Source of the DNA: Deltaproteobacteria bacterium | Lineage (GTDB): Bacteria > Myxococcota_A > Polyangia > Haliangiales > Haliangiaceae | Length of the DNA stretch: 40,186 bases | NCBI GenBank assembly: GCA_025353585.1 | Contig: JANXOM010000302.1 | Coordinates: 1-40,186 of the forward strand | Reading direction: 5' to 3' | Shown here: positions 13,584 through 21,610 of the stretch, in pieces | How positions within the stretch are numbered: the first letter of the stretch is position 1 | Layout of the letters: each line of letters starts with the position of its first letter | Notes under the pieces: model-generated | Seen by the model: the letters and a program-made list of their open reading frames with translations, nothing else | The model's database searches: none | What the model was told of the DNA's origin: nothing | Translations under genes and position numbers: made by a program

Positions 13584-15530
13584 CTAACCAGCCTTGAGCG
13601 CGTCCGTGCCGACGTCGACACGGAAGCGCTCCTTTGCGACGCGCTGGATCGTGTCGGCGAAGGTCGGGTTGTCGCGCAAGATCCGGCTGAAGTCCGCCTT
13701 CGCGAGGACGTAGAGGTCGGTCGGGATCTTCGCGCGCACGGTGGCGTTGCGCGCCTTCGCCGTCAGCACGCCTACCTCGCCGAAGACGTCGCCGTCCGTC
13801 AGCACGCGGATCACCCCACCCGCGTCGTCGAGGACCTCGACCTCGCCCTGCTCGATCAGGAACAGCTCGCGGCCCGGGTCGCCCTTCGCGATCAGCACGT
13901 CGCCCGCGGCGACCTGGATCGGCTTGAGGGCCATGATCACCTGCTCGAGGAACACGGTGTCGCCGTCCCGGAACAGCGGTGACTGCTTGAGCACGTCCTC
14001 CGTCACGACCTCGAACCAGCGGCGCCCGTCGCGCGCGATCATCTCGGCGGCCGCCTTGGGGCCCCACGTGCTGCGGATGTAGTTCGGGAAGTCCGCCGGC
14101 GTCGCCGCCCAGCGATCGAGGATGGGCTGGGCCACGCGCCACGCGGCCTCCACGAGATCGCCGCGCGAGAACAGCGTCGCGTCGCCGTGCGAGCACGAGT
14201 AGATCATCACCTCGTAGCCCGTCGAGCGGCTGGCCTTGAACGCCTCGCCGTAGCCGAACTTCATGTGGACCGGCTGCAGCTGCATGCGCGGGCCCGGCAC
14301 CTTCGCCTGGAACTGGATCTCGATGCCCTGGTACGGCTGGATGTGAAAGATGAGGCGGTTCGCGTTCAGGCCGGTGATCGGCGTGCCACGGAAGATCACC
14401 TCCGGCGCCTTCTTGAACTCGACGACGATCTCCGTGCCGCGCTTCCACAGCGCCTTGCCCGAGCGCAGGTAGATCGGGACGCCTTCCCAGCGCCAGTTGT
14501 CGACGTGAAACTTCGCCGCGGCGTAGGTCTCCGTCTTGGACTCGGGGTTGACGTCCTTCTCCTGGCGATAGCCGGGCTTGTCGAGCGACGGCCCGTACTG
14601 GCCACGCACCGCGTTGAGATCGACCTCCTCGGGCGTGTAGTGCCGCACCGACTGCAGGAGCTTCGCCTTCTCGTTGCGGATCGCGTCGGGCTCGAACGAG
14701 CCCGGGACCTCCATGCACAGATACGCGAGCATCTGGAACATGTGGTTCTGCATCATGTCGCGCAGCACACCGGACGAGTCGTAGTAGCCGCCGCGCCCCT
14801 CGACGTCGACGGCCTCCGAGACGTTGAACTGGATGTTGTCGATGTGGTGCTTGTTCCAGAGTGGCTCGAACATGCCGTTCGAGAACCGGAACGCCAGGAG
14901 GTTCTGGACGGTCTCCTTGCCGAGGTAATGATCGACGCGATAGATCTGGTTCTCGTTCCAGTTCGCGAGGACCTCGCGGTTGAGCTGGAGCGCGGACTCG
15001 AGGCTCGTGCCGAACGGCTTCTCGACGATGACGCGCTTCCAGCCCGCGCCGTCCTTGAACCCGGTGTTATGCAAATTGTCGCAGAGCGTGCCGAAAAACC
15101 GCGGCGCGACCGCGAAGTAGAACAGCACGTTGCCGCCGGCGCCGTACTGCGCGTCGAGCTCGGCCACCTTGGCTTTGAGCGGATCGTAGATCTTGAGATC
15201 CGTGAAGCTGCCAGAGATGTAATGGAAGCGCGCGATCAGCTTGTCCCAGGCGGGCTGATCGAACTCCTTGCGCGTGTGGAACTTCTGGATGTCCTCGCTC
15301 ATCTTCGCGCGGAACTGCTCGGTCGTCATGCCGTCCATCGCGGTGCCGAGCACGGCGAAGTTCTCGGACAGGAGGCCATCGCACGCGAGGTTGTAGATCG
15401 CGGGGACGAGCAGGCGCTTCGTCAGATCGCCCGACGCACCGAAGATGAGCATGATGCACGGCTCGGTCGGCGGGCTCACGTCGGGAGCATCGGTCGCGGG
15501 CGAACGAAGGACAGCAGACGGGTCAGGCAT
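13584..15530 (-). CDS. zwf: Glucose-6-phosphate 1-dehydrogenase with a C-terminal cyclic-nucleotide-binding domain
   Basis: 648 aa, about 150 longer than usual Zwf. Residues ~25-508 are a full G6PD: NADP loop GASGDLTKR (31-39), EKPFG (170-174), substrate/active-site RVDHYLGKE (198-206). It oxidises glucose 6-phosphate to 6-phosphogluconolactone, the entry to the oxidative pentose phosphate pathway, in the cytosol. Residues ~511-640 form a Crp-type cyclic-nucleotide domain: LKQSPLF, AGDVLIAKGDPGRELFLIEQGEVEVL, then the phosphate-binding cassette VFGEVGVL...ARNATV with E585 and R594 intact. The N-terminal 24 residues are a Pro/Ser-rich extension. GAGGA lies 8 bases before ATG 15530. Direct control of G6PD by a cyclic nucleotide is inferred. 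The frameshifted GFA gene follows. Confidence 0.92.
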   Translation of the reverse strand: MPDPSAVLRSPATDAPDVSPPTEPCIMLIFGASGDLTKRLLVPAIYNLACDGLLSENFAVLGTAMDGMTTEQFRAKMSEDIQKFHTRKEFDQPAWDKLIARFHYISGSFTDLKIYDPLKAKVAELDAQYGAGGNVLFYFAVAPRFFGTLCDNLHNTGFKDGAGWKRVIVEKPFGTSLESALQLNREVLANWNENQIYRVDHYLGKETVQNLLAFRFSNGMFEPLWNKHHIDNIQFNVSEAVDVEGRGGYYDSSGVLRDMMQNHMFQMLAYLCMEVPGSFEPDAIRNEKAKLLQSVRHYTPEEVDLNAVRGQYGPSLDKPGYRQEKDVNPESKTETYAAAKFHVDNWRWEGVPIYLRSGKALWKRGTEIVVEFKKAPEVIFRGTPITGLNANRLIFHIQPYQGIEIQFQAKVPGPRMQLQPVHMKFGYGEAFKASRSTGYEVMIYSCSHGDATLFSRGDLVEAAWRVAQPILDRWAATPADFPNYIRSTWGPKAAAEMIARDGRRWFEVVTEDVLKQSPLFRDGDTVFLEQVIMALKPIQVAAGDVLIAKGDPGRELFLIEQGEVEVLDDAGGVIRVLTDGDVFGEVGVLTAKARNATVRAKIPTDLYVLAKADFSRILRDNPTFADTIQRVAKERFRVDVGTDALKAG

Positions 15531-15644
15531 GTGGGAGTTCCTCGCTAGTCGGTCTATCGATGACGCGGCGCCAACAGTCCCACGAGATGCGGAGTGGCGT
15601 GCGCCAGCGGCGAGACTATCCGCGGGAGATTGCCGACCGACGTC

Positions 15645-17072
15645 TCAGGTGAAGAGCTTGAACATCCAGCCGAGCATCGTCTTCACGCTCTCCGTGTACG
15701 GCGGATACACGCGCTTCGTCAGATCGATCCGGCCCTGCCGCAGGACGGCGCGCTCGTGCGAGAACGCGCGGAAGCCGAACTCGCCGTGGTAGCTGCCGCT
15801 GCCGCTGGGGCCCACGCCGCCGAACGGCAGGTTCGGGTTCACGAAGTGCAGCAGCGTGCTGTTGACGCACGTACCGCCGGCGGTCGTGTTGTCGATGATC
15901 TCGTCGATGCGCGCGCGGTCATTGCCGAACACGTACAGCGCGAGGGGCTTGTCGCGCGCGGTGATGAACGGGGCGACGTCGCTCCAGGTCTCGTACGTGA
16001 GGATCGGCAGGATCGGGCCGAAGATCTCCTCGCTCATGAGCGCGGAGGCCGGCGTGACGTCCGTCAGCACCGTCGGGGCGATGTAGCGCTCACCGGCGTC
16101 AGTGGCGCCTCCGATCTCGATCGTCGCGCCGCTCGCGACGGTGTCGTCCAGCAGCTTCTTCAAGCGCGCGAAGTTGCGGTCGTCGATGATCCGACAGAGA
16201 TCGGGGGAGGCGCGGCGGGCCTCGTCGGACGCGCCATACGCGGCCGCGATGGCGGTGCGGAGCGCGGCCACCAGCGCGGGCTGCGTTCGCTTCGAGACGA
16301 GGACATAGTCCGGCGCGATGCAGGTCTGCCCGGCGTTGACGAACTTGCCCCAGACGAGGCGCTGCGCCGTGCTCGCGAGATCGGCCGAATCGTCGACGAC
16401 GCCCGGCGACGTGCCGCCGAGCTCCAGCGTGCTCGACGCGAGGTGACGGGCCGCCGCCTCGGCCACGATCTTCCCGACGCGCGTGCTGCCGGTGAAGAAG
16501 TAGTGATCGAACGGCAACGCGAGGAGCTGGCTCGCGACGGACGCGTCCCCCTCGACGACGGCGACCTCGTCCTCGGCGAACACGGCGCCGAGGAGCTCGG
16601 CGAGGAGCGCGGACGTCTTCGCCGTCAGCTCGGATGGCTTGACGATGACGCAGTTGCCGGCCGCGATCGCGGCGACGAGCGGCGCGATGACGAGCTGGAA
16701 CGGGTAGTTCCACGGGCCGATGAGGAGGCAGACGCCGCGGGGCTCGTAGTGGATGGCGCTGCTCGTGCCGAACAGCGAGGCCGGCGTGGCGACCTTGCGC
16801 GGCTTCATCCAGCCGGCGACCGAGTGGATGGCGTCCTTGATCTCGACGAGGCTCGCGAAGATCTCGGTCGTGTCGACCTCGGTCGGCGACTTCTTGAAGT
16901 CGGCGAACATCGCGGCGCGGATCGCGGGCTCGCGGGCGAGGATCGCGGCGCGCAGCTTCTCGAGCTTCGCGATGCGCTGGGCGGCCGTCGAGCGGCGCAC
17001 CGCGGCCTTGTTCGCTTGCTGGGCGCGAAAGAGGCGCGGGATGCGTTCGTCGGGCGGGGCGAGGGCGGCCAT
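15645..17072 (-). CDS. Class 3-type (fatty) aldehyde dehydrogenase
   Basis: 475 aa. ATG 17072 is chosen because the homologous sequence begins there and TAGGCT lies 7 bases upstream. NAD(P)-dependent oxidation of aldehydes to acids. Motifs: GPWNYPF (119-125), K145 in VKPSELT, glycine loop FFTGSTRVG, general base E217 in LELGG, nucleophile C251 in NAGQTC, EEIFGP. Length and sequence match the class 3 group, which oxidises medium/long-chain or aromatic aldehydes. The C-terminus (MLGWMFKLF) is amphipathic/hydrophobic, like the membrane-binding tails of fatty aldehyde dehydrogenases. The next gene on this strand is zwf, 114 bases downstream, so it could supply NADPH-linked chemistry, though no link is proven. 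Confidence 0.9.
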   Translation of the reverse strand: MAALAPPDERIPRLFRAQQANKAAVRRSTAAQRIAKLEKLRAAILAREPAIRAAMFADFKKSPTEVDTTEIFASLVEIKDAIHSVAGWMKPRKVATPASLFGTSSAIHYEPRGVCLLIGPWNYPFQLVIAPLVAAIAAGNCVIVKPSELTAKTSALLAELLGAVFAEDEVAVVEGDASVASQLLALPFDHYFFTGSTRVGKIVAEAAARHLASSTLELGGTSPGVVDDSADLASTAQRLVWGKFVNAGQTCIAPDYVLVSKRTQPALVAALRTAIAAAYGASDEARRASPDLCRIIDDRNFARLKKLLDDTVASGATIEIGGATDAGERYIAPTVLTDVTPASALMSEEIFGPILPILTYETWSDVAPFITARDKPLALYVFGNDRARIDEIIDNTTAGGTCVNSTLLHFVNPNLPFGGVGPSGSGSYHGEFGFRAFSHERAVLRQGRIDLTKRVYPPYTESVKTMLGWMFKLFT

Positions 17073-17079
17073 GTCGGCC

Positions 17080-17085
17080 AGCCTA
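17080..17085 (-). promoter_or_regulatory. -10 element TAGGCT, 7 nt before the aldehyde dehydrogenase gene
   Basis: Minus-strand TAGGCT, 7 bases, ATG 17072. Identical hexamer and spacing to the element at 19952. No Shine-Dalgarno. Confidence 0.6.
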
Positions 17086-17094
17086 CGCCATGCG

Positions 17095-19017
17095 TCAGAG
17101 CTCGACGAGGTTCGCGCGCAACCGCGCGAGGAGCTTGTCCGCCGCGGCGCCCCACGGGCCGCGCACGGTCTGGAACGCGATGCGGTGGTTGAGCGAGATG
17201 TCCTCGAGCGGGCGGGCGGCCACCTCCAGGAGCGGGAAGCCGCCGAAGCGAAAGCCGCGACGCAGATACTCGACGAGGCGACCGCGCCCGCGCTCGTGGA
17301 GCACGCGCGGATCGACGGCGTCCGCCGGCGTCGGCGGCGGGAGCTGGATCGTGTACGGCGGGCCGCCGCTGATGTTCTGCTTGTGCAGGTAGTCCGGCGC
17401 GAACTGCAGAGAGAACGGCCCGACGATCTCGACATCGGAGGCCGCGACGTCCGCCGCGTACTGCGCGAGCCCCTCCGCCGTCTCGACGGTGCCCTCGATC
17501 TCGAGCGGATCCAGCGCGATCAGCGCGATGCCATCGGCCGTCTGGAGGTCACAGGTGCCGTAGTCGATCCGCTCGGCGTCGCCGGGGACGAGCGCGAGCG
17601 AGCCGACGACGCGCCAGAACGCATCGAGCGCGAGCGGCAGCGGGCCGGTGAGCGCGACGACGCGCGCGTGGATCTCCGCATCGAACGCGGTCTCGGCGGC
17701 GAGGCGGGCGCCGGCCTCGCGGAGCGTCGCGCGGAGGGCATCGGCGTTCGCGCGCACGCGGCGCATGAGCGTGGCGGCGACGGCGGCGGCCTCGACGCGG
17801 AGCTCGGCGTGCTGCGCGATCGCCGGGCCGAGCGCGACGAGCTCGTCCCAGACGGCGTACTCGCCGCTCGCGTAGCGCGCGAGGAAGTCGCGGCGCGCGG
17901 GCAGGACGGCCGGGGCGAGCGCCGTGAGGCGGGGATGGCGCGCGATCGCGACGCGCGCGTCCGGCAGCGGGATGGCGCCGAGGACGCGACGCGCCGGCTC
18001 GTCGAGGCCGGGGACGTGCCGCAGCTCGGCCGCGAGCTCGACGAGGCGGGGCTCGCGCAGCAGCGGATCGCGCGCGGGCGCGACGCGGCGCGGGGTCTTG
18101 CCGCCGTGGCTCTGGTGGAGCACGAGGTGGACGAGGCGCGTGGCGACGGCGTCGCCGGTGCCAGCGCGCACGGCAACGATCTGGGCCGCGAAGCGAGCCC
18201 ACGCCGCGGCGGGGTCGCGAAGCAGCGCCGCGTGGATCGCGATGTTCTCGATGGTGGGATCGGCGTCATTCCACCGCGCCTCGAGGACCGCGGACGCGTC
18301 GGGATCGGCGATGCCGTGGAGCGCGTGGGCGGCCTCGGTCCGGATCACGCGGTTCGGGTGGCCCTCGAACAGGCGCAGGAGCAGCGGCGCGGCGTCGCGA
18401 TCACCGCGCATGCCGAGCACCTCGATGGCGCGCGTCACGCGGGCCCCGCCTTCGGGCATCCGCTGCGTGGCCGTCTCGGCGCGCTGCGCGGCGGGCGAGC
18501 GCGCCTGGAGCTCGGTCCAGGTCGGCCACGCGCGGAGCGCGAACGTCGCGAAGGTGCTCTGCTCGACGGACATGCGCAGGCGAGCGTCGACCTCCGGGTG
18601 CACGCTCCGCGCGAGGGCCTCGAGGCCGAGCTTGCCGTCGAGCGCGGTGAGCAGGAAAGCCAGCGCACGCTCGTCGGTGCTGTGCGCGAGGACGAGCGCG
18701 GCCGTCTTGCGGAGATCGACCGCGTACGGTCGCGCGGGGTCGCTGCGGACGAACACCGCGAGCGCGAGCGCCGGCTCGAGCATCGCCTCGCCGTCGCGGC
18801 GGGCGAGGCAGGACATCACCGCGCCGACCGCGCGCGTGTCCTCGGCGGCGATGGCGGCCGCGAACGCCGCGAGGTCCGGATAGACCTCGCCGACGAGCGG
18901 CACGCTGGCCTGCGTGCTCGGCACGCGGAAGCGCGGGGCGAGGTCGGCGTAGATCGCGGCGAGATCGGCGGTCGCGACCGCGGCCTGCACGGCCGCGATC
19001 GCCTCGGCGGCGGTCAT
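17095..19017 (-). CDS. HEAT-repeat protein with SMI1/KNR4-like C-terminal domain (tentative)
   Basis: 640 aa. The start codon follows the upstream stop directly (TAGATG), so translation is coupled to the DHH-like gene. Residues ~60-320 contain HEAT-type helical pairs (RDAAPLLLRLFEGHPNRVIRTEAAHALHGIADPDASAVLEAR). From ~480 on, ALDAFWRVVGSLALVPGD, IALDPLEIE, FAPDYLHKQNISGGPPYTIQLP and LRRGFRFGGFPLLE match a domain I have seen in many uncharacterised bacterial proteins. Some of these lie near SUKH/SMI1-type immunity or interaction modules. No catalytic motif or signal peptide is visible. It probably binds another protein; the partner may be the gene product at 19018. Confidence 0.65.
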   Translation of the reverse strand: MTAAEAIAAVQAAVATADLAAIYADLAPRFRVPSTQASVPLVGEVYPDLAAFAAAIAAEDTRAVGAVMSCLARRDGEAMLEPALALAVFVRSDPARPYAVDLRKTAALVLAHSTDERALAFLLTALDGKLGLEALARSVHPEVDARLRMSVEQSTFATFALRAWPTWTELQARSPAAQRAETATQRMPEGGARVTRAIEVLGMRGDRDAAPLLLRLFEGHPNRVIRTEAAHALHGIADPDASAVLEARWNDADPTIENIAIHAALLRDPAAAWARFAAQIVAVRAGTGDAVATRLVHLVLHQSHGGKTPRRVAPARDPLLREPRLVELAAELRHVPGLDEPARRVLGAIPLPDARVAIARHPRLTALAPAVLPARRDFLARYASGEYAVWDELVALGPAIAQHAELRVEAAAVAATLMRRVRANADALRATLREAGARLAAETAFDAEIHARVVALTGPLPLALDAFWRVVGSLALVPGDAERIDYGTCDLQTADGIALIALDPLEIEGTVETAEGLAQYAADVAASDVEIVGPFSLQFAPDYLHKQNISGGPPYTIQLPPPTPADAVDPRVLHERGRGRLVEYLRRGFRFGGFPLLEVAARPLEDISLNHRIAFQTVRGPWGAAADKLLARLRANLVEL

Positions 19018-19944
19018 CTAGTGGCTCCGAGCGATCACGGTGTTCACGATGGCCTCGACCGCCGCAGGGGCGAGCGCGCTGCCCCGGGCGCGCGGACTGC
19101 CGCCCACCGTGTCCGCCCCGCCCCACCCCGTCCGGTCCACCGCGGCGTACCCCTCGGCGACGTTTAGCGCGGCGAGGATCTCGCGCACCGGAAACTTCAC
19201 GACGTACTCGGACCGTCGCCACACCGTGTACAGGTAGCGCTCGTCGGCGCGGCCGAACAGCTCGACCGCGGCGCGCACGCCGGACGCGACCATCTTCTCG
19301 CGCGCGGTCTGATGGCTGACCTCGGCGAACACCCAGCCGTCGCCGCCGCCGATGCGCGTGTACTCGCCGGGGAGCGGCGCGGTCTCGGCGCGCCCGATCG
19401 CGAAGGCGTCGAGGCGGTGATGCACGTCCCGGATGACCTCGCGCATGACCGCGCTCGTCATGCCGGCGAGGTTCGGGCGCGCGCGCTGGTAGGGCTCGAA
19501 GACCCAGCGGATCTGCCCGCGGAGATCGCGCTCGTGCGGCATGGGAAACACGCCCGCTGACATGTCGAGGAGATCCACGATCTGGCTGACGACGCGCACG
19601 AGCGGCTCGGTGGCGCGGTCGGGGTTCATCAGGATCCACGTCGAGAGGCAGACGTCCTGGTCGCAGTCGTTGACGTGCAGCGCCGCGACGCGCTCGCCGC
19701 CGGTGCGGAACAGATCGTAGAAGCCGAGGATGACCGCGCGCCGCGCCTGCTCGCAGGTGGCCGACGTGCAGCTGCGGTCCACCGTCTCGTGGTGGTTGAA
19801 GTTGCGGTAGGGACCGTCGGGCTCGAGCGCGAGCCACGGCTCGCCGAACACGTAGCCGTCGAGCGCGACGCTGTACGGTGGATGCGTCGCGAGGAACTGC
19901 TCGCGGGTGAGCGCGGGACCGGGCCGGACGACGAGCGTGATCAT
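19018..19944 (-). CDS. Uncharacterised DHH-phosphoesterase-like protein
   Basis: 308 aa. Conserved metal-ligand-like phrases stand out: FNHHETVDR near residue 50 and HVNDCDQDVCLSTWIL near 90, spaced as in DHH/DHHA-type phosphoesterases, though the classical DHH triplet is missing. Further on are VFEPYQRARP and a C-terminal region with YTVWRRSEYVVKFPV and a GGGDGWVF/GGSPRA pair, which resemble the substrate-recognition part of such enzymes. I know this arrangement only as an uncharacterised family. No signal peptide. First of a coupled pair with the HEAT-repeat gene. Confidence 0.6.
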   Translation of the reverse strand: MITLVVRPGPALTREQFLATHPPYSVALDGYVFGEPWLALEPDGPYRNFNHHETVDRSCTSATCEQARRAVILGFYDLFRTGGERVAALHVNDCDQDVCLSTWILMNPDRATEPLVRVVSQIVDLLDMSAGVFPMPHERDLRGQIRWVFEPYQRARPNLAGMTSAVMREVIRDVHHRLDAFAIGRAETAPLPGEYTRIGGGDGWVFAEVSHQTAREKMVASGVRAAVELFGRADERYLYTVWRRSEYVVKFPVREILAALNVAEGYAAVDRTGWGGADTVGGSPRARGSALAPAAVEAIVNTVIARSH

Positions 19945-19951
19945 CGCGGGG

Positions 19952-19957
19952 AGCCTA
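19952..19957 (-). promoter_or_regulatory. -10 element TAGGCT, 7 nt before the DHH-like gene
   Basis: Minus-strand TAGGCT ends 7 bases before ATG 19944; no Shine-Dalgarno. Confidence 0.6.
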
Positions 19958-19972
19958 GCCCAGCTCGCCGCG

Positions 19973-20677
19973 CTACCAGGTCTCGCCGAACGGCCGGGCC
20001 TCGAGCTCGAAGGTCCAGGCGGAGCGCGGCTGCGTGACGAGCCACGCCGCGGTCGTCGCGACGTCGTCGGGCGCGACGAAGAAGGCGTCCGGCTTGTCGG
20101 GCATGCGGGCGCGGGTGCGCGGGAGGTCCACGACGCCGTCGACGATGATCAGCGCGACGTGGATCCCGGCGGGCCCGAGCTGCCGCGCGAGGGACTCGGC
20201 GAGGGAGCGCTGGGCGGCCTTCGCGGGCGCGAACGCGGTGGTGCGCGCGCCGCCGCGACGCGAGGCGGTGGCGCCGACGATGACGAGGCTGCCGCGCCCG
20301 GCGACCTTCATCGCGGGCGCCACGAGCTTCGCGACGACGAACAGGCCGAGGGTGTTCACGCGCCAGCTGGTCTCGAGGTCCTCGGCCGTGACGTCGTCGA
20401 AGCCGCCGAACTTACCGGAGCCGGCGTTGTACACGACGACGTCCGGGTTCCCGAGCTCCGCCTTGATGGCCTCGAAGACGCGGTGGACGACGGCCTCGTC
20501 GCCGACATCGCACGCCCACGCGCGGGCCTCGGTGAGGGTGGCGGCGAGGTCGCGGCTGTACTCGTCGCTGCGCGCGAGGAGGGCCACGGCGTAGCCATCG
20601 CGGTCGAACCGGCGGGCGAACGCGGCGCCGTTGCCCGGCCCGACGCCCACCACCACGCAAACAGGTCGCTTGGACAT
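19973..20677 (-). CDS. Short-chain dehydrogenase/reductase with Phe replacing the catalytic Tyr
   Basis: 234 aa. ATG 20677 has AAGGTG 4 bases upstream and gives a normal N-terminus (KRPVCVVVGVGPGNGAAFARRF); a longer frame upstream adds nothing family-like. Rossmann features: GVGPGNG (11-17), CDVGD (56-60), YNAGSG (83-88), Ser at 139. The active-site motif, normally Y-x3-K, reads AFAPAK (F149, K153). I have seen the same change in a subgroup of SDRs, so it is probably functional or binding-only rather than a sequencing error. Substrate unknown. Divergent from the Sel1-type lipoprotein, with a dyad between them. Confidence 0.75.
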   Translation of the reverse strand: MSKRPVCVVVGVGPGNGAAFARRFDRDGYAVALLARSDEYSRDLAATLTEARAWACDVGDEAVVHRVFEAIKAELGNPDVVVYNAGSGKFGGFDDVTAEDLETSWRVNTLGLFVVAKLVAPAMKVAGRGSLVIVGATASRRGGARTTAFAPAKAAQRSLAESLARQLGPAGIHVALIIVDGVVDLPRTRARMPDKPDAFFVAPDDVATTAAWLVTQPRSAWTFELEARPFGETW

Positions 20678-20720
20678 GGCGCACCTTGGCATGCCGGTCG
20701 CGGCGGGCACGACCGGGCGA

Positions 20721-20750
20721 CCTTCACCGCGGCTGTCGGGCTGGTGAAGG
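20721..20750. promoter_or_regulatory. Operator-like dyad CCTTCACC-N14-GGTGAAGG
   Basis: Perfect 8-bp arms at 20721-20728 and 20743-20750 with centres 22 bases apart (two helical turns), in the 154-base divergent gap between the SDR and the Sel1-type gene. Such spacing suits a dimeric regulator, but none is encoded next to it. Confidence 0.35.
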
Positions 20751-20810
20751 CTGAACGCGCGGCGTGACGGAGTTTCGCGTGCTTACGAGGCACTTCGGGC
20801 TGGCGCGGCG

Positions 20811-20824
20811 GGTGCTTTAGCACC
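20811..20824. promoter_or_regulatory. Palindrome GGTGCT-TT-AGCACC next to a start codon
   Basis: Perfect 14-base palindrome ending 7 bases before ATG 20832. Could be an operator or a 5' hairpin in the mRNA. Confidence 0.3.
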
Positions 20825-20831
20825 GTGCACG

Positions 20832-21500
20832 ATGATGCACCGCGCGCTGCCGTTTGCCGTGGTCGGGTTCGGGCTCGGGCTCGGGCTCGCGGGGATGTCG
20901 GGGTGCGCGACGCTCGCGTGCCAGCTGAACAAGTCGGACGGCCAGATTCGCGCGTGCGAGGCGGGGGCGGCGACCAGCCACGCGGAGGCGGATGCGGAGC
21001 ACGAGCGCCACGCGAGCGACGCCGGCAGCGAGCGCGCGGCGCGGAAGGCGGCGGGGCCGGCGTGCGACGGCGGCGATGCGCATGCGTGCCTGACGGTGGC
21101 GGTCTACGACGAGCGGCATGACGCGCCGGCGATCGCGGTGGGCCGCGCATATGACATCGCGTGCGACGGAAACATCGGGGTCGGGTGCCACGGGGCCGGC
21201 CGGTTCGCGAAGGACCCGAGCCTCGCGTACGCGCGGTTCGCCCGCGGGTGCGAGCTCGGTGAACAGGCCGCATGCGAGGCGGCCGCGCGCGTGTCGCCGG
21301 ACCGGGCGACGGCGTTCCACGAGGCCGCGTGCGCGCTGCGTGACTACGACGCCTGCGGCCGGGCGGGCTTCGCGTTCCTCTACGGCGCGGGCGTGCCCGC
21401 GGACCGGGCCCACGGCCTCGCGCTCATCGCGCTCGGGTGCGACCACGGCAGCGCCGCGAGCTGCGAGCTGCGGGCCGCCGTCCCGCGAGGGACGGAGTAA
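20832..21500 (+). CDS. Sel1/Hcp-like Cys-rich repeat lipoprotein
   Basis: 222 aa. The leader ends in a lipobox (MSGC). The mature N-terminal part is a charged helix (HAEADAEHERHASDAGSERAARK). Then come five units, each containing C-x7-C: CDGGDAHAC, CDGNIGVGC, CELGEQAAC, CALRDYDAC and CDHGSAASC. This spacing is characteristic of Cys-rich Sel1-like repeats (Helicobacter Hcp family), where each helix pair is closed by a disulfide. A periplasmic protein-protein scaffold is likely. The last residues RGTE and the stop TAA are encoded by the left end of a mini-element that begins at 21486. Confidence 0.8.
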   Translation: MMHRALPFAVVGFGLGLGLAGMSGCATLACQLNKSDGQIRACEAGAATSHAEADAEHERHASDAGSERAARKAAGPACDGGDAHACLTVAVYDERHDAPAIAVGRAYDIACDGNIGVGCHGAGRFAKDPSLAYARFARGCELGEQAACEAAARVSPDRATAFHEAACALRDYDACGRAGFAFLYGAGVPADRAHGLALIALGCDHGSAASCELRAAVPRGTE

Positions 21501-21610
21501 CACCTGTCACCTCCCATGGGGTGACAGGTGTTACACCGTCCCCGATCAAGTCTTTGTAATTGCTGCGGAGTTATCGGCAACGGGGTTGACAGGTACTACT
21601 CCGTCCCTCG
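21486..21610. mobile_element. 125-bp MITE/REP-like element supplying stop codons to two convergent genes
   Basis: Inverted ends: CGAGGGACGGAGTAACACCT... from 21486 and its near-mirror ending at 21610, matching over about 25 bases. Inside, 21489-21511 and 21520-21542 form a 23-bp hairpin with one mismatch and an 8-base loop. GTCCC-GCGA-GGGAC (21480-21493) makes a small GNRA-loop hairpin at the left edge. Plus-strand reading of the left end gives R-G-T-E-stop for the Sel1-type gene; minus-strand reading of the right end gives R-G-T-E-stop for the gene at 21596. The unit is related to the GGGGACG...TGTCA repeats at 10489-10746. No transposase is present; mobilisation in trans by a RAYT-type enzyme is an inference. 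Confidence 0.7.

Noticed and set aside
16753-19167. An 804-codon plus-strand open frame
   Set aside because: Antisense to the aldehyde dehydrogenase and HEAT genes, Arg/Asp/Glu-rich low-complexity translation, no motif. A shadow.
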